From Vombatus ursinus (Eukaryota > Chordata > Mammalia > Diprotodontia > Vombatidae), in NCBI RefSeq assembly GCF_900497805.2, contig NW_020944355.1, positions 908,461 through 972,460 on the forward strand: a stretch of 64,000 nucleotides of DNA, given 5' to 3'. Shown here one piece after another: positions 54,801 to 64,000 of this stretch (position 1 is its first letter; each line of letters begins with the position of its first letter). Under the pieces are notes generated by a model. It made no database searches. It was not told where the DNA came from and was given only the letters and a program-made list of their open reading frames with translations. A program made the translations under genes and the position numbers.

Positions 54801-56337
54801 CTGGGTTGGAACTCTCTGGAAGCCCTGCTGCACAGTGGAAGGACTCTTTCTTTTGTCCTTTTAAGCCCGCTGGGTTGGTTGGGAGAAAGACTGGTGCTTT
54901 GGGCCAGGTGGCACAAATGAACCCCTGAAACTCCATTGGAGGGAAACTTGAATCTGCCTGAGATTTTAAGGAGATAAGGATTTTAGTAAGTGGCCAGCTG
55001 CTGGCATTTGAAAGACAGGATGCCTGTGTTGTTCAAGTAATGTGTCTTTATTTGTGTAGCTGTCAGATCCTTTACTCATAACTACATGGGCACTTCTGGA
55101 AGGGTTTACAGGTGACATATTTCTTTCATCAAGAAACTCATGGATGATACCATGCTTCTCAAATTAGAAATTGTATACCACAAGCCTGAGGGGACCCATT
55201 TCCTCCACAAATAAATTGTGTCTTCTTAGTTTTTTCTTTCTTTCCTTTACTCCTTGCCTCCCTCCCATTTCTTTTTGCCTCCCTCTACTTCCTTCCCTTT
55301 CTTTCCATTATCTCTCTTCTTTTCCTTCCTTGCCTCTCCTATTCTCTCTCCTCTCCTCTGCTCTCTTCTCCTTTCCTCTCTCTTTCCTCTCTATTCTCTA
55401 TCTCTTCTATTTCTCTGTCTTTGTCAAACACACTTTCTCATTGTTTTATTTTATTGTGGTGATGCAAAATTCAACAGTTCATATAAAAAGTTGTGAAGAG
55501 GATCAGGAATTAGCTCTTCAAGCGGGATGGGGGATGAACATGTGAAAAGCCTGTAGATTACAAAAATAAATAACCAGGCACGCTTTATATTTTTCAAAGC
55601 CCATAAACTGTATACTGTGCCTACACTGGTAGATCTGTGTCAGAAGAGATTTTCCCTTTATGCAAAGGAATTATTCCTTCCACGTGATTCCTTTGTCCTT
55701 TTACCGAGCCAAAACTTACATGTTTATGGAGTTTTTGCAAGAGGGAGATTGAACAGTTGTCAAGTTTAGTCCAAACAGACTGATTTCTGTAATGATTGCA
55801 TTATTTGGCCTATTGCTAAAGCAACTTCTTATGGACAAGGAGGTAATGGGCATTGCTACTGAAATTTATAAGCTTTGCCAAAGACAGTGATTTACCAGAC
55901 GCTAGAAAGATGTGTGGGCTAGTCTTTGTTGAAGGAATGATGGGTAGTGGTAATGGAGAGTTGCTATGCCAAATGAAATCTCTAGGAGGGGACTTCATTT
56001 TTAAGGGGAACTACAGTCTGACTGTGGTACAGTGAGTTGGAAAGGCCAGATGGATTTCACTGTACTCTTGACTGCTTTTCAATGTACAAAACAGAGCAGG
56101 AGGAGGCTTAGTGACTCACTGTCCCCACTGGTCCAATCATCTGATGTCAGTTGCTTTGGCAGGGCTGTTATGCAAACATTGTGGCCATTTGAAATGCATT
56201 TAGTGACTTTTGACTGTGAGATTCTAAAGTCAAGGCAGCTACACAAAAGATTGTGTTTCTGTCGTGGTGGGGAACTCCTGGTATGGTTGCTCCCTTCAAC
56301 GACAACCCATCCTGTCTGTGACTTAGTACTTAAGACC
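51851..56337. other. Long repeat-poor stretch
   Basis: Over 4.4 kb I recognise no interspersed repeat or gene, only a (CCCA)n of six units at 53766-53784 and the pyrimidine-rich tract at 55215-55440. Frames of 60-102 codons (for example 55171-55545 in the CT-rich tract and 56032-56340) look like chance. Confidence 0.45.
55215..55440 (+). repeat. Pyrimidine-rich low-complexity tract
   Basis: Almost pure C/T for about 220 bp, with CTTTCC and TCTCCT words and no fixed period. Confidence 0.9.
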
Positions 56338-56440
56338 TAAGGAGTGGCCCAAGGCATATGGAGGTGAAATGACTTGCCCAAGGTCACATAGCTAGTGAGT
56401 GTCCCGAAGTGGGATTTGAACCTAGGTCTTCCTATCTAAT
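56338..56440 (-). mobile_element. MIR-type SINE, truncated
   Basis: "gaaatgacttgcccaaggtc", "acatagctagtgagtgt" and "gggatttgaacctaggtct" are in reverse order. Confidence 0.82.
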
Positions 56441-56545
56441 TGTACTGAACTGAATTGGCTGAATTGAACTGAAGTGACAGAATTGAATTATGCTGACTGA
56501 ATTGATGTGAATTGAATTGAATTGACCTGACCTGACCTGAACAGA
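56440..56545 (+). repeat. Degenerate TGAAT/TGAAC/TGACC repeat
   Basis: A five-base period (TGAAT, TGAAC, TGACC) runs for about 100 bp with substitutions, ending in three TGACC units. Confidence 0.85.
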
Positions 56546-56564
56546 TTATTTCTGTTTGGTCACT

Positions 56565-56790
56565 TTTGCCAATTTAATTTTCTGGGTGTGACGTGAAACT
56601 TCAGAGTTGTTTTAATTTGCATTTCTCTTAGTGGTTTGAAGCATTCTTTTAATACGGTTGCTGATAGTTGGCAATTCTTTTATGCAAACATTATGTCTAA
56701 TTATCTATCTGCTTGATCTCGAATATTTGGGTCAGTTTCCCGTGTCATTGTATTTTTCTGGAAAATGAATAGTCCTTAGATTTTCTTAAA
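56565..56790 (-). mobile_element. L1 LINE fragment, ORF2
   Basis: "cttcagagttgttttaattt" and "gcatttctcttagtggttt" match the reversed late ORF2 region of L1. Confidence 0.78.
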
Positions 56791-56974
56791 GAGCTTTTTT
56801 TCAAATAAGAGAGCATAACAAAAGAATAGAAAACATCATGAATTAAACCAATGTCAAAGGTGACCAATAGAATGAAAGCAACTGTTGGTCCACATACCTA
56901 CTTTCTCATCTCCATAAATTCTTTCAAAGAGTGGTCTATGCATATATCTCGGGTATCAGTGATGAAAGCATGAG

Positions 56975-57290
56975 AAGGGAGAATGGATTAGAAAGCAGAA
57001 TCTAACAATATATAGTTTACAGGAAACATTATGACTCACAAAGAGTTAAAATAAAGGGCAAGAGCCAAGTCAGTTGTGCTTCAGCTGAACTCAAAAAAGC
57101 AGGAGTTAGCAAACGCGCTGAGAAGAGGCAAAAGGAAAAATATACATTATTAAAAGAGAGATGCAGGGAAAAGTTACCATAGAAAATAAATTAATATTAA
57201 TACTTTACATGTATCTACCAAATGGCATAGCATCTACTGAAGGAAAAGGAACAGGCAGGCTTTTCTAGGGGATTATCTAGGCAGGTCATA
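56975..57290 (+). mobile_element. L1 LINE fragment, ORF2 endonuclease
   Basis: "tttacaggaaacattatgac", "agagttaaaataaagggcaa", "tgcttcagctgaactcaaaa", "aagcaggagttagcaa" and "atgtatctaccaaatggca" follow the endonuclease order QETHxxx..RVKIKGW..YASAE..KKAGVA..MYxPNG. Confidence 0.82.
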
Positions 57291-57514
57291 TCTTTAGAGC
57301 CACACAATTGACTGAAAAGGATAGAGAATACAGGATATGCTATGTCTGTTATTTATTATTTTTTTTAAAGTATTTAACCCAGTAATTAAAAATTCTGCCA
57401 ACAAAGTGTTTCCTGTACATATGTCAAAATCATATGAGATTGGTAGTTGCAGCAACAGAGATAACTTTGTTCTAATATATCTTAATTATTAATATCAGAT
57501 ATTAATAGATGACC
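57291..57514. other. Unassigned stretch
   Basis: AT-rich, nothing recognised. Confidence 0.45.
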
Positions 57515-58000
57515 AAAATTGTTTGCTGCTGTCATGGACAGTGGAAGTGGTGAGGTCCTCCAGCTCCTCCTGTTTGCGGCTGACATCGTGATGATTGCAT
57601 CAAGCCCTAGTATACTGGAGAGACTTTTCCCTGAGATCCATGGCCACTCAAAAGAGATTAGCCTAGCCAGCCGTCGGGGGAAGGAAAGGGCTGTGTGTGT
57701 GTGTGGGCAAGCGGAGGTGGTGAAACCATTACAAACCTGTGATGTGCAGCTGGATGAGGAGCAGATTGAGTGGGTCCATCTATTTTGAACAGGCCCTGCA
57801 TATGGACAATGAAAAAGAGTGGGACAGCAGGCTGGATGACATTGAGGGAATTAGACAGTGTTGTCAATGACTCTAAGCTGCCCCTCTGACCAAAAAAACA
57901 CCAACCTAGAACAAAAAAACCAAAACAAACCCATATCATTGTTTAGTACCAGCATTCTCTTGGTGATGCTATATGCTTGCAAATTCATGGAAAACCATCA
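57515..58000 (+). mobile_element. RTE/Bov-B-like LINE fragment, RT
   Basis: The frame at 57519-57788 reads EVLQLLLFAADIVMIASSPS (FAAD for the catalytic FADD), ILERLFPEIHGHSKEISL and then VVKPLQTCDVQLDEEQIEWV. The following DNA gives MDNEKEWDSRLDDI and FSTSILLVMLYACKFME (57940-57990), the RTE thumb and LLYGCETW region. Confidence 0.88.
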
Positions 58001-58535
58001 TCGAAGATGAAATTTAATGTGAAATTTGCATGCCAACTTCCCAAGATCTTAATTCTGTAATACTTTATACCGAGATGCTTCTTAATTTCCTTACCAAATC
58101 CCTTCATGTATTTCAGGTGTGCTTTAGAGTCTGTATTGTATCTGACAAGCTTTTCTCTTTCTCTGTGATCAGTCATCACAACAATAGTAGGAACACATTT
58201 TTATATGTTGTTTTAAGGGTTACAAAAATTCTGTGAGAGAGGCAGAGCAGAGTATGTATTCATTCCTCTGGTCTTCAGTTTCCCCATTTGTAAAATAAGG
58301 AAAGTGTACTAAGCCTTCTCTAAGGTCCTTCCCTGCTATAAACTACTTTGACTAATTTTCTGTTTGCATTACACAGAGGAAGCTACTTGTGTGTACAGCA
58401 AGACTATCACCAAGACGTGTTAGCTATTTAATTATAATGAAATATAATGTATCATTTAGTAGTAATAACATGGTAACTACCCAGCAAATACAGTTTAAAC
58501 TATAGTTACCTGACCACTCATGTTAATGCAATTGG
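58001..58535. other. Mostly unassigned, SINE piece
   Basis: 58270-58345 is the 3' half of a plus-strand CR1-tailed SINE ("cagtttccccatttgtaaaa", "ctctaaggtccttccctgc"). The rest is not recognised. Confidence 0.5.
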
Positions 58536-59230
58536 AATATCTTCTTTTTGTAAATTTTAAAATTTTATTTTAAATTTAAGTACAAAATGAAAAAGAAAAA
58601 AACATTCCCATGTACACTGCAGAACATATGAGAGGATTCAGTATAAAACAATAAATTTCCATTTCAAGAAAACCTATTTATAATAAATACTACACATTGT
58701 TTTCAGAGCTGCCCAGCTTTTCTTTGCATCCTTGTAGGTTTTCTTTTGTTCTCTGCAGTGCACTTTTTACTTTATTTTTCCCCTCCCTCTCTCCCCCAAA
58801 AGAAAGCTACAATTAAGCTCGGATAGATATACCTATACACAGATATCTATAAACATACACATATATACACTTATACACATACATGTAAGACTGTACTAAG
58901 CTTATTTCTACTTGTCATCTGGTTTTCTGAAGGTGGATAGCATCTTCCTTCATAGGTCCAAGTCTTTCCATGTTTTTCTAAATTAACCAGCACATCATTT
59001 CCTATACCACAACAATATTCTAATCCAATCACATCCCATCTGAGAGATTGTCTATGACAGTGTTTCCCCCCAGTTTTCTGCATTCTCTATTCTTGGCTGC
59101 AGAGGTTTTATTTATACAAGAAAATTTTAATTTCAAATAATCAAAATTATCCATTTTACACTTCAACGATACTCTCACCTTATAATATAGTTTAAGGTCT
59201 GATACTGCTGAATCTCTTTCCTTGACATCT
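58536..59230 (-). mobile_element. L1 LINE 3' end
   Basis: A T/A-rich reversed tail, "gtggatagcatcttccttca", "tttccatgtttttctaaatt" and "cataccacaacaatattct"-like blocks give reversed 3' UTR and ORF2 C-terminus; 59105-59220 ("atatagtttaaggtctgata") is another ORF2 or 3' UTR part. Confidence 0.75.
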
Positions 59231-59747
59231 TTTTAACTGGCTTATCTCTTAATGAGAACAGAAAAAAATATGTAAATAAAGGTTAGTTGCTGTCTTTGAT
59301 CTGACCTTTTTCTCAGATTGCAATGTCTTGGAGCCTCCTCCTTTTCCTTTTGTGATATCTCCTCTGTCATTATCATATGTCTCAATAGTTATTACTAAAT
59401 TAAAGTTCATAACCTTATCTAATCATCTTAACACCCCAGCAATGCCATCCACGTGATGGGTGAAATGGGTGCTAATACCAGCATTATTACCGCCATTGAT
59501 ATCCCTTATGGAAATCTTATGGGAGAAGACGTAAAAAGCATATGATTGCTATCTCTCACTACTTAGTACCTGCAAGTGACAAATATAAGAAGCAATTTCA
59601 AATGTAGATTGTGAAGTTTTCTGATGAAGTTTCATTACTGTTAGCCTTTTTCCTTCTATAGATCTTTTTCTATTTTCTAATTCTCGCTCAAATCCCTTTT
59701 TAAAGACATGTATCATGAGTACAATTTACAAATATACAATCAAAGAA
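59231..59747. other. Unassigned stretch
   Basis: No gene or repeat is recognised. Confidence 0.45.
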
Positions 59748-59945
59748 GTAGAGCACTTAGAAGTACAAGTGCCCTTAGAGATCTAGGCCATCCCTATTGT
59801 TTTTCAGATGAGGAAACTGAGGACTTGACAAAGAAAGTGACTTTACCAAGGTCACACAAGTAGAAAGTGTTAGAGTGGGGATGCAAACCCAGAATCTTTG
59901 ACTCTAAATCCAGTATTCTTTCTTTTACACCATGCTACTGGGATT
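59748..59945 (-). mobile_element. MIR-type SINE with CR1-like tail
   Basis: "tttcagatgaggaaactgag", "taccaaggtcacacaagtag" and "ctctaaatccagtattcttt" are in reverse order. Confidence 0.82.
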
Positions 59946-59991
59946 TTTTGGGGGGGATGGGGGTAATAGACCCTTAAGAGAGTTACATGTA

Positions 59992-60098
59992 GGGGCACCT
60001 AGGTGGCGTAGGCCACTTTGACAATTACTAGCTGTGTGACCTTGGGCAAGTCACTTAACTCCATTGCCTTGCACCCCCCCCCAAAAAAAAAGAGAGAG
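59992..60098 (+). mobile_element. WSINE-like SINE with internal deletion
   Basis: The head "ggggcacctaggtggcgtag" jumps straight to "attactagctgtgtgacctt" and "gcaagtcacttaactccatt"; about 50 bp in between are gone. A-run and (AG)n end it. Perfect 15-bp duplications flank it (59977-59991 and 60099-60113). Confidence 0.9.
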
Positions 60099-60113
60099 AG
60101 AGAGTTACATGTA

Positions 60114-60937
60114 TACAAAATATTTTACATAAAATGCCTATTATTTTCTTCCCTATTCTACCATTTTGAAGCTGGAAAAGAAAAACACAGATCCCCCACA
60201 CAAAAAAATCTTCTTGGACCTTTCAAAGTAAACTTAATATTACAACTTTGCATATTTTCTCCAGATGAATAATGGTTTTTCTGATTATCTTAGTTTAAAC
60301 AAGTATAGTCCTTTCTTTTTTATTCTTTTTTTTCCCATTTGAGGTCGTTGATACGACCTCAAATGAAAGCTGTCAACACTCATCTGAAACTATGAAGTGT
60401 AGGGCAGAATGTAGCAGTCATATTGAGCTTCATTGTCTTCCTGCTTTAGATATGAAATTTTACATTTGTTTTCATCTGCTTAGTATTTTTCTGAAGAGTT
60501 CACTGGGCCATTCATCCAATTCTGCTGGTGGAGTATCAGTTTCATGTAAGGTAGTGATTAATATTACACTTTGGGGAACCAAATTCAGAATTAAGAAAGA
60601 AATGATGTATGTAGTAGAAAATGATTTTCTAAAAAAAAAAAATAGACGCATGGGAAAATGTTGACATATGCCTTGGAACCTGTGGTCTGGTGATGTCCTC
60701 CCAGATCTTTGTATTTTCAGTATTTCAACATCATTTGAATAGTAAGAAGCAAATAAGGTCATTATGTTGTCAAAACCAGTATTGTTTATGAACCTGAAGT
60801 GATCCTCAAATAGTTTGAGCTCTTCAGAACAGAACCCACTAAGTGTCGCTTGTATGCTAGCTTGTTATAATTCTTTCTTGCTTTGTATATTGAAATGTTT
60901 ATGTCTATTGATGATTGTTGAATTCATAATAAAAATG
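60114..60937. other. Unassigned stretch with perfect palindrome
   Basis: No gene is recognised. The 60336-60365 palindrome lies here. Confidence 0.45.
60336..60365. repeat. Perfect inverted repeat, 13-bp arms
   Basis: Arm CATTTGAGGTCGT (60336-60348), spacer TGAT, and its exact reverse complement ACGACCTCAAATG (60353-60365). It follows a T-rich run. Confidence 0.95.
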
Positions 60938-61060
60938 GGAATGGGAAAGCATTAGGTTCCTACTGTGTTACAAATATGGACTAAGTGCTGAAAATACAAG
61001 TAGAACAATGAGATATTCCCTGCTTTCTAGGAGTTCACATTCTCATTCGCACAGAGAGTA
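60938..61060 (-). mobile_element. L2 LINE 3' piece
   Basis: "taggttcctactgtgttaca", "ctaagtgctgaaaatacaag" and "tattccctgctttctaggag" follow reversed L2 order. Confidence 0.72.
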
Positions 61061-61954
61061 CATCTAAGGGGCTTCCACCATAGGGAGGATGGAATGACAC
61101 AGTGGCCCTTCGGTTGCGGCTTTGTAGTAGATGACAGACAATTGAAATCCTTAGGGTGCAATGGCAAGCCAGATAACGATGTGGCCAGAAAACACAGCTA
61201 CAGTGAAGACAGTAAAGCCCAGTGGACATTGAGAACAGTGGCAGGCAGGTCAGAAGGCTCGGAGGTCTACCATTGAACCAGAAGAATTATAGTTGGCGAC
61301 CACCTGCTCAACCAAGTAGCAGGTCCCTGACAAATGACTGATGAAAAGAGGCTAGTGATGAGGAGAATCACAGAAGAGCAGGGCTCTGGGTTATCTCTGG
61401 GAGGGTGGGAGTGAGGAAAATCAGCATCCAGTCAGACAAGGGCTTCTAGTGCTTGATGAGAACTGGGCAAGGGGGATTCTACAAAAGAGGGCAAAGGTTT
61501 CCCTAGGGCCCGTTGCTCCTTGGCCTTCTAGCACCTGTTGAAGGGATAGGGAAAGGTCCTCACAGGCTTTCCACAACCTGTTCCTTCTGGGATCTCATTA
61601 GGATCTATATTGATATAGATATAAATTTTATAATTTTCTCTGGATTCTCAAAGGCTAGATAGACCAATGGAATATAAATTCTGACACGTTCTACTATCCT
61701 CGAAAAACTTCAAGTATGGTCCTGGCGACAGACTAAATACAAAAAGACTCATCACCAAAAAGGCTGTCCACTTGCTGACGAGTCCGGTGACCATGATGAC
61801 CCATGAAAAAAATGACAAAATGGCTTTTAGTGCTAAAACTTCCCTCCCACTCCCCCCACTGCTTCTGTCCTGACAGTGGCTGAGAGGCAGAACCCCCGTC
61901 CCTCACCCACACACAGAGCAGGTCTTCAGGACTGTGCAGATTTCGAATATTCTT
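61061..61954. other. Unassigned stretch
   Basis: No gene or repeat is recognised; 61600-61950 may be the 5' part of the RTE copy that follows. Confidence 0.4.
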
Positions 61955-62398
61955 TAAACATTAACTTAAGTGCCAGTGTTCTAAATGTGAACTCTGTCCA
62001 ATGGCTGACAAACTAATACCCAACTGGAGGGACAGAATCGTCTCAATATTGCAGTTACATGGAAGCGAAATGGCTCACAGTTTCTGCTTGGACGTACAAA
62101 GAAAGGAACTCACGACTTTGGTTTTATCCCACACCCAAATGCAACAAGAAATATTGTTTCATGAGACACTTGGTCATCTTGTACTGTAGTACTTACGATG
62201 AATATAAGCAAAAACACGGCTGTGATTGTAACTGAAACTTGTGCATTAACATCTATTACAGAGAATGAGGCTGTGGAGAAATTCTCCAAAGAACTTGATG
62301 AGACCCATCAAACTATATCAAAATATAGCTTTATACTCAGTGACTTGAGTACAAAGGTAGGAATAGGGAACAGTGGGGAAGTGAAAAATCTGCTATAG
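61955..62398 (+). mobile_element. RTE/Bov-B-like LINE fragment, endonuclease
   Basis: Two frames (62001-62189, 62198-62398). The second reads ENEAVEKFSKELDETHQTIS and then SFILSDLSTKVGIGNSGEV. Bov-B/RTE endonucleases show EEKFYxxLxxxL...LIILGDFNAKVG at this place, so SDLSTKVG stands for GDFNAKVG; the catalytic Asp is kept but the Asn is Ser. Confidence 0.8.
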
Positions 62399-62402
62399 GA
62401 TA

Positions 62403-62490
62403 TGGCTCAGGACAGAGGCATTGGGAAGTTCAAATGAGATAATGGATGTAAAATACTTCGCAAATCTTTAAAGGTGCTAACATAAATGCC
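62403..62490 (+). mobile_element. MIR SINE 3' part
   Basis: "gttcaaatgagataatggat", "aatctttaaaggtgctaaca" and "taaatgccagtta" are the MIR 3' end leading into the trinucleotide tract. Confidence 0.8.
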
Positions 62491-62493
62491 AGT

Positions 62494-62526
<33 letters not shown>

Positions 62527-62662
62527 CACCACCACCACCACCACCACCACCACCACCACCACCACTACTACTACCACTATTACTACTACTACCACCACTA
62601 CTACTACTACCACCACTACTACTACCACCACTACTACGACTACTATTATTATTATTATCAGT
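62490..62662 (+). repeat. (ACT/ACC/ATT)n trinucleotide tract
   Basis: About 57 trinucleotide units: ACT, then some 16 ACC, then alternating ACT and ACC, ending in ATT. The poly-Thr and poly-Val frames across it are artefacts. Confidence 0.97.
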
Positions 62663-63547
62663 CTGCAGTCACCAGGCCTCTAGTCTGGTGATGACATCAT
62701 CCCCTGAGGTTTCTCCTGTACTCTTGTTCAAGCAATGTTTAAAGAGCAATTCAAGAGTATACTGGTGAATGTTTAACAAGAGGGCTCTCTGGGGGGAAAA
62801 AAGTATGCAAGCACACTTTTAAGTTTAATCTGAATTATTAGTACTTTCTTACGGTTAGAAAATTAAAACAATAAATAAAGCCTTGATTTTTTAGGAACTA
62901 CTGGTTTCTGGGGTGTAAATCCTTACAGTTTAAATGACAACATTGAAAATTTAACAATCAGCTGGTTAGTGCCTAGGTCCAGCACAGCTCTGGCCAAGGA
63001 GTATAAAACAAGAGGGAGCCTCACACCTAAATATCATGAGTATTTTGCTCAAGAAAAGAATGAGGAGGATCTTGGACATGTGGAGCACTGATTAAAATTA
63101 GGAAAAATGGAATTGATTCTATTCTAAGAGTAAAGAAATTGGTTGTCTTTGTTCTGAATCGGCTGTATGTTTATAGCCAGACCATAAGCTTGTTAGGGAA
63201 AGATCAAAATGGATACCAAATTAGAAGAAAGGATAAAAATGGGATCATAGGGCATGTACATGAAGCAACATAAACTTGAATTGTTTAAACAAGTTAGCAG
63301 TGCCCTAAGATGGGAAATGGATAAAAGAAAATATATTGATACAGATGGTGGCCATTTCCTAAGGAGGTTTATCAGTCAATTGCCATAAAGAGAACAAAAG
63401 AGCTTAGAAACCTTCACCAGCAAACATTTCATCTCTTCTAAGCATCGAGATGTGGCAGCATGGTGCATGACACCTTTAGTTTACTGATCTTCAAGATTCT
63501 TGCATAGGAGGATCAGCCAACCAAAAAACTGGTCTATTAATGTTTGT
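62663..63547. other. Unassigned stretch
   Basis: No gene or repeat is recognised. Confidence 0.45.
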
Positions 63548-64000
63548 TGAGTGCTTCTATACTGGATACTTCCTTGGGTGCTGGGGACAGAAGTACAAAA
63601 AATGAACCCATTCCTACCATCAAGGAATTTGCATTTGATTGTATGAAACATTTATACGCACACATGTGCACATCTGTGTATATGGAATAAATATATTTGG
63701 AATGAATACAAAATCAATGCAAGGTAGTTAGGAGAGGCCGACACTAGTAGTTGATGGGATGAGGAAAGGGTTCATGTAGAAGCTGGTCCTTGAGCTAAGT
63801 CTTGAAGTAAGAGAGGGATTCCCGGAGGCAGAATTGAGGAACTATGTTTCCCATATGGGGGATGGCCAGTGCAAAGGCATGGCGTTGGGAGATATGTTGC
63901 TGTGTGTAAGTAACAGGGAGAAGGTCAGTTTGTTCATGCTGTTCAGTGTAAGACAGTAAGCCTGAAAAGATAGGTTGAGGATGCATTGTGAAAGGCTTTA
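63548..64000 (-). mobile_element. L2 LINE 3' region
   Basis: Reversed 3' end ("ttgggtgctggggacagaag", "tcaaggaatttgcatttgat"), then "ctaagtcttgaagtaagaga" and "gtgcaaaggcatggcgttgg", the ORF2 C-terminal DNA also seen at 42700-42960. It runs off the window end. Confidence 0.83.

Noticed and set aside
55171-55545. 124-codon hydrophobic frame as a membrane protein
   Set aside because: It is the translation of the pyrimidine-rich tract, giving Leu/Ser/Phe/Pro runs in every frame.
62407-62683. Poly-Val and poly-Thr frames
   Set aside because: Pure translation of the ACT/ACC trinucleotide tract.
1-64000. Retrovirus-like or LTR elements
   Set aside because: I looked for paired LTRs, primer-binding sites and gag, pol or env-type motifs and saw none; all RT fragments belong to non-LTR LINEs.
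1-64000. CRISPR arrays, bacterial operons or organelle DNA
   Set aside because: No regularly spaced repeats with unique spacers, no dense coding and no ribosome-binding patterns; the DNA is plainly vertebrate.

Overview
The window looks like nuclear DNA from a marsupial. The reasons are the interspersed repeats: a tRNA-derived SINE of the WSINE1/SINE1 type ("cagctaggtggc" head, cysteine-rich tRNA-like promoter remnants), MAR1-type SINEs with a Bov-B-like tail, very many MIR/THER-like and CR1-tailed SINEs, intact-looking L2 and CR1/L3 LINE remains, RTE/Bov-B-like LINEs and L1 copies whose ORF2 C-terminus and 3' UTR differ from placental L1. CpG is strongly depleted outside one island. I cannot tell the species; an Australian marsupial fits the WSINE-like copies slightly better than an opossum. 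All family names are from memory of the families, not from a search.

I found no host protein-coding exon that I can defend. Every open reading frame of note is either a transposon fragment, a simple-repeat artefact or an unrecognised chance-length frame (longest 172 codons, 25202-25720). The strongest sign of host gene activity is a CpG island at about 5530-6060 with CCAAT, ETS and GC-box motifs, a likely promoter whose gene I cannot identify. One non-coding RNA relic is clear: a degenerate 7SL (SRP RNA) pseudogene at about 45394-45668.

Layout: 1-5500 holds scattered L1, L2 and MIR pieces and a (GAA)n tract; 5530-6240 the CpG island and a MIR; 6340-20300 a mix of CR1/L3, L1, RTE and SINE insertions, several nested with readable target-site duplications; 20900-32800 mostly L2, L1 and SINE pieces. 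From 32850 to 43735 lies the main structure: one old CR1/L3 LINE copy cut into six pieces by an almost full-span but internally deleted L1, a second 5'-truncated L1, two L2 pieces and a hAT element. The first L1 itself carries an RTE-like LINE flanked by about 70-bp direct repeats, and that LINE carries another L1 tail. Two short hAT-type elements with 8-bp target duplications sit inside the L1s. From 43880 to 46015 come L2 pieces and the 7SL relic. 46020-48970 and 51850-56335 are repeat-poor. The right end has L1, RTE and SINE pieces, a perfect 13-bp-arm palindrome, a large (ACT/ACC)n tract grown from a MIR tail, and an L2 copy running off the end.

No retrovirus-like or LTR element, CRISPR array or bacterial-type operon was seen. 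A run of 10 N at 49773-49782 marks an assembly gap inside a (CTTT)n tract.
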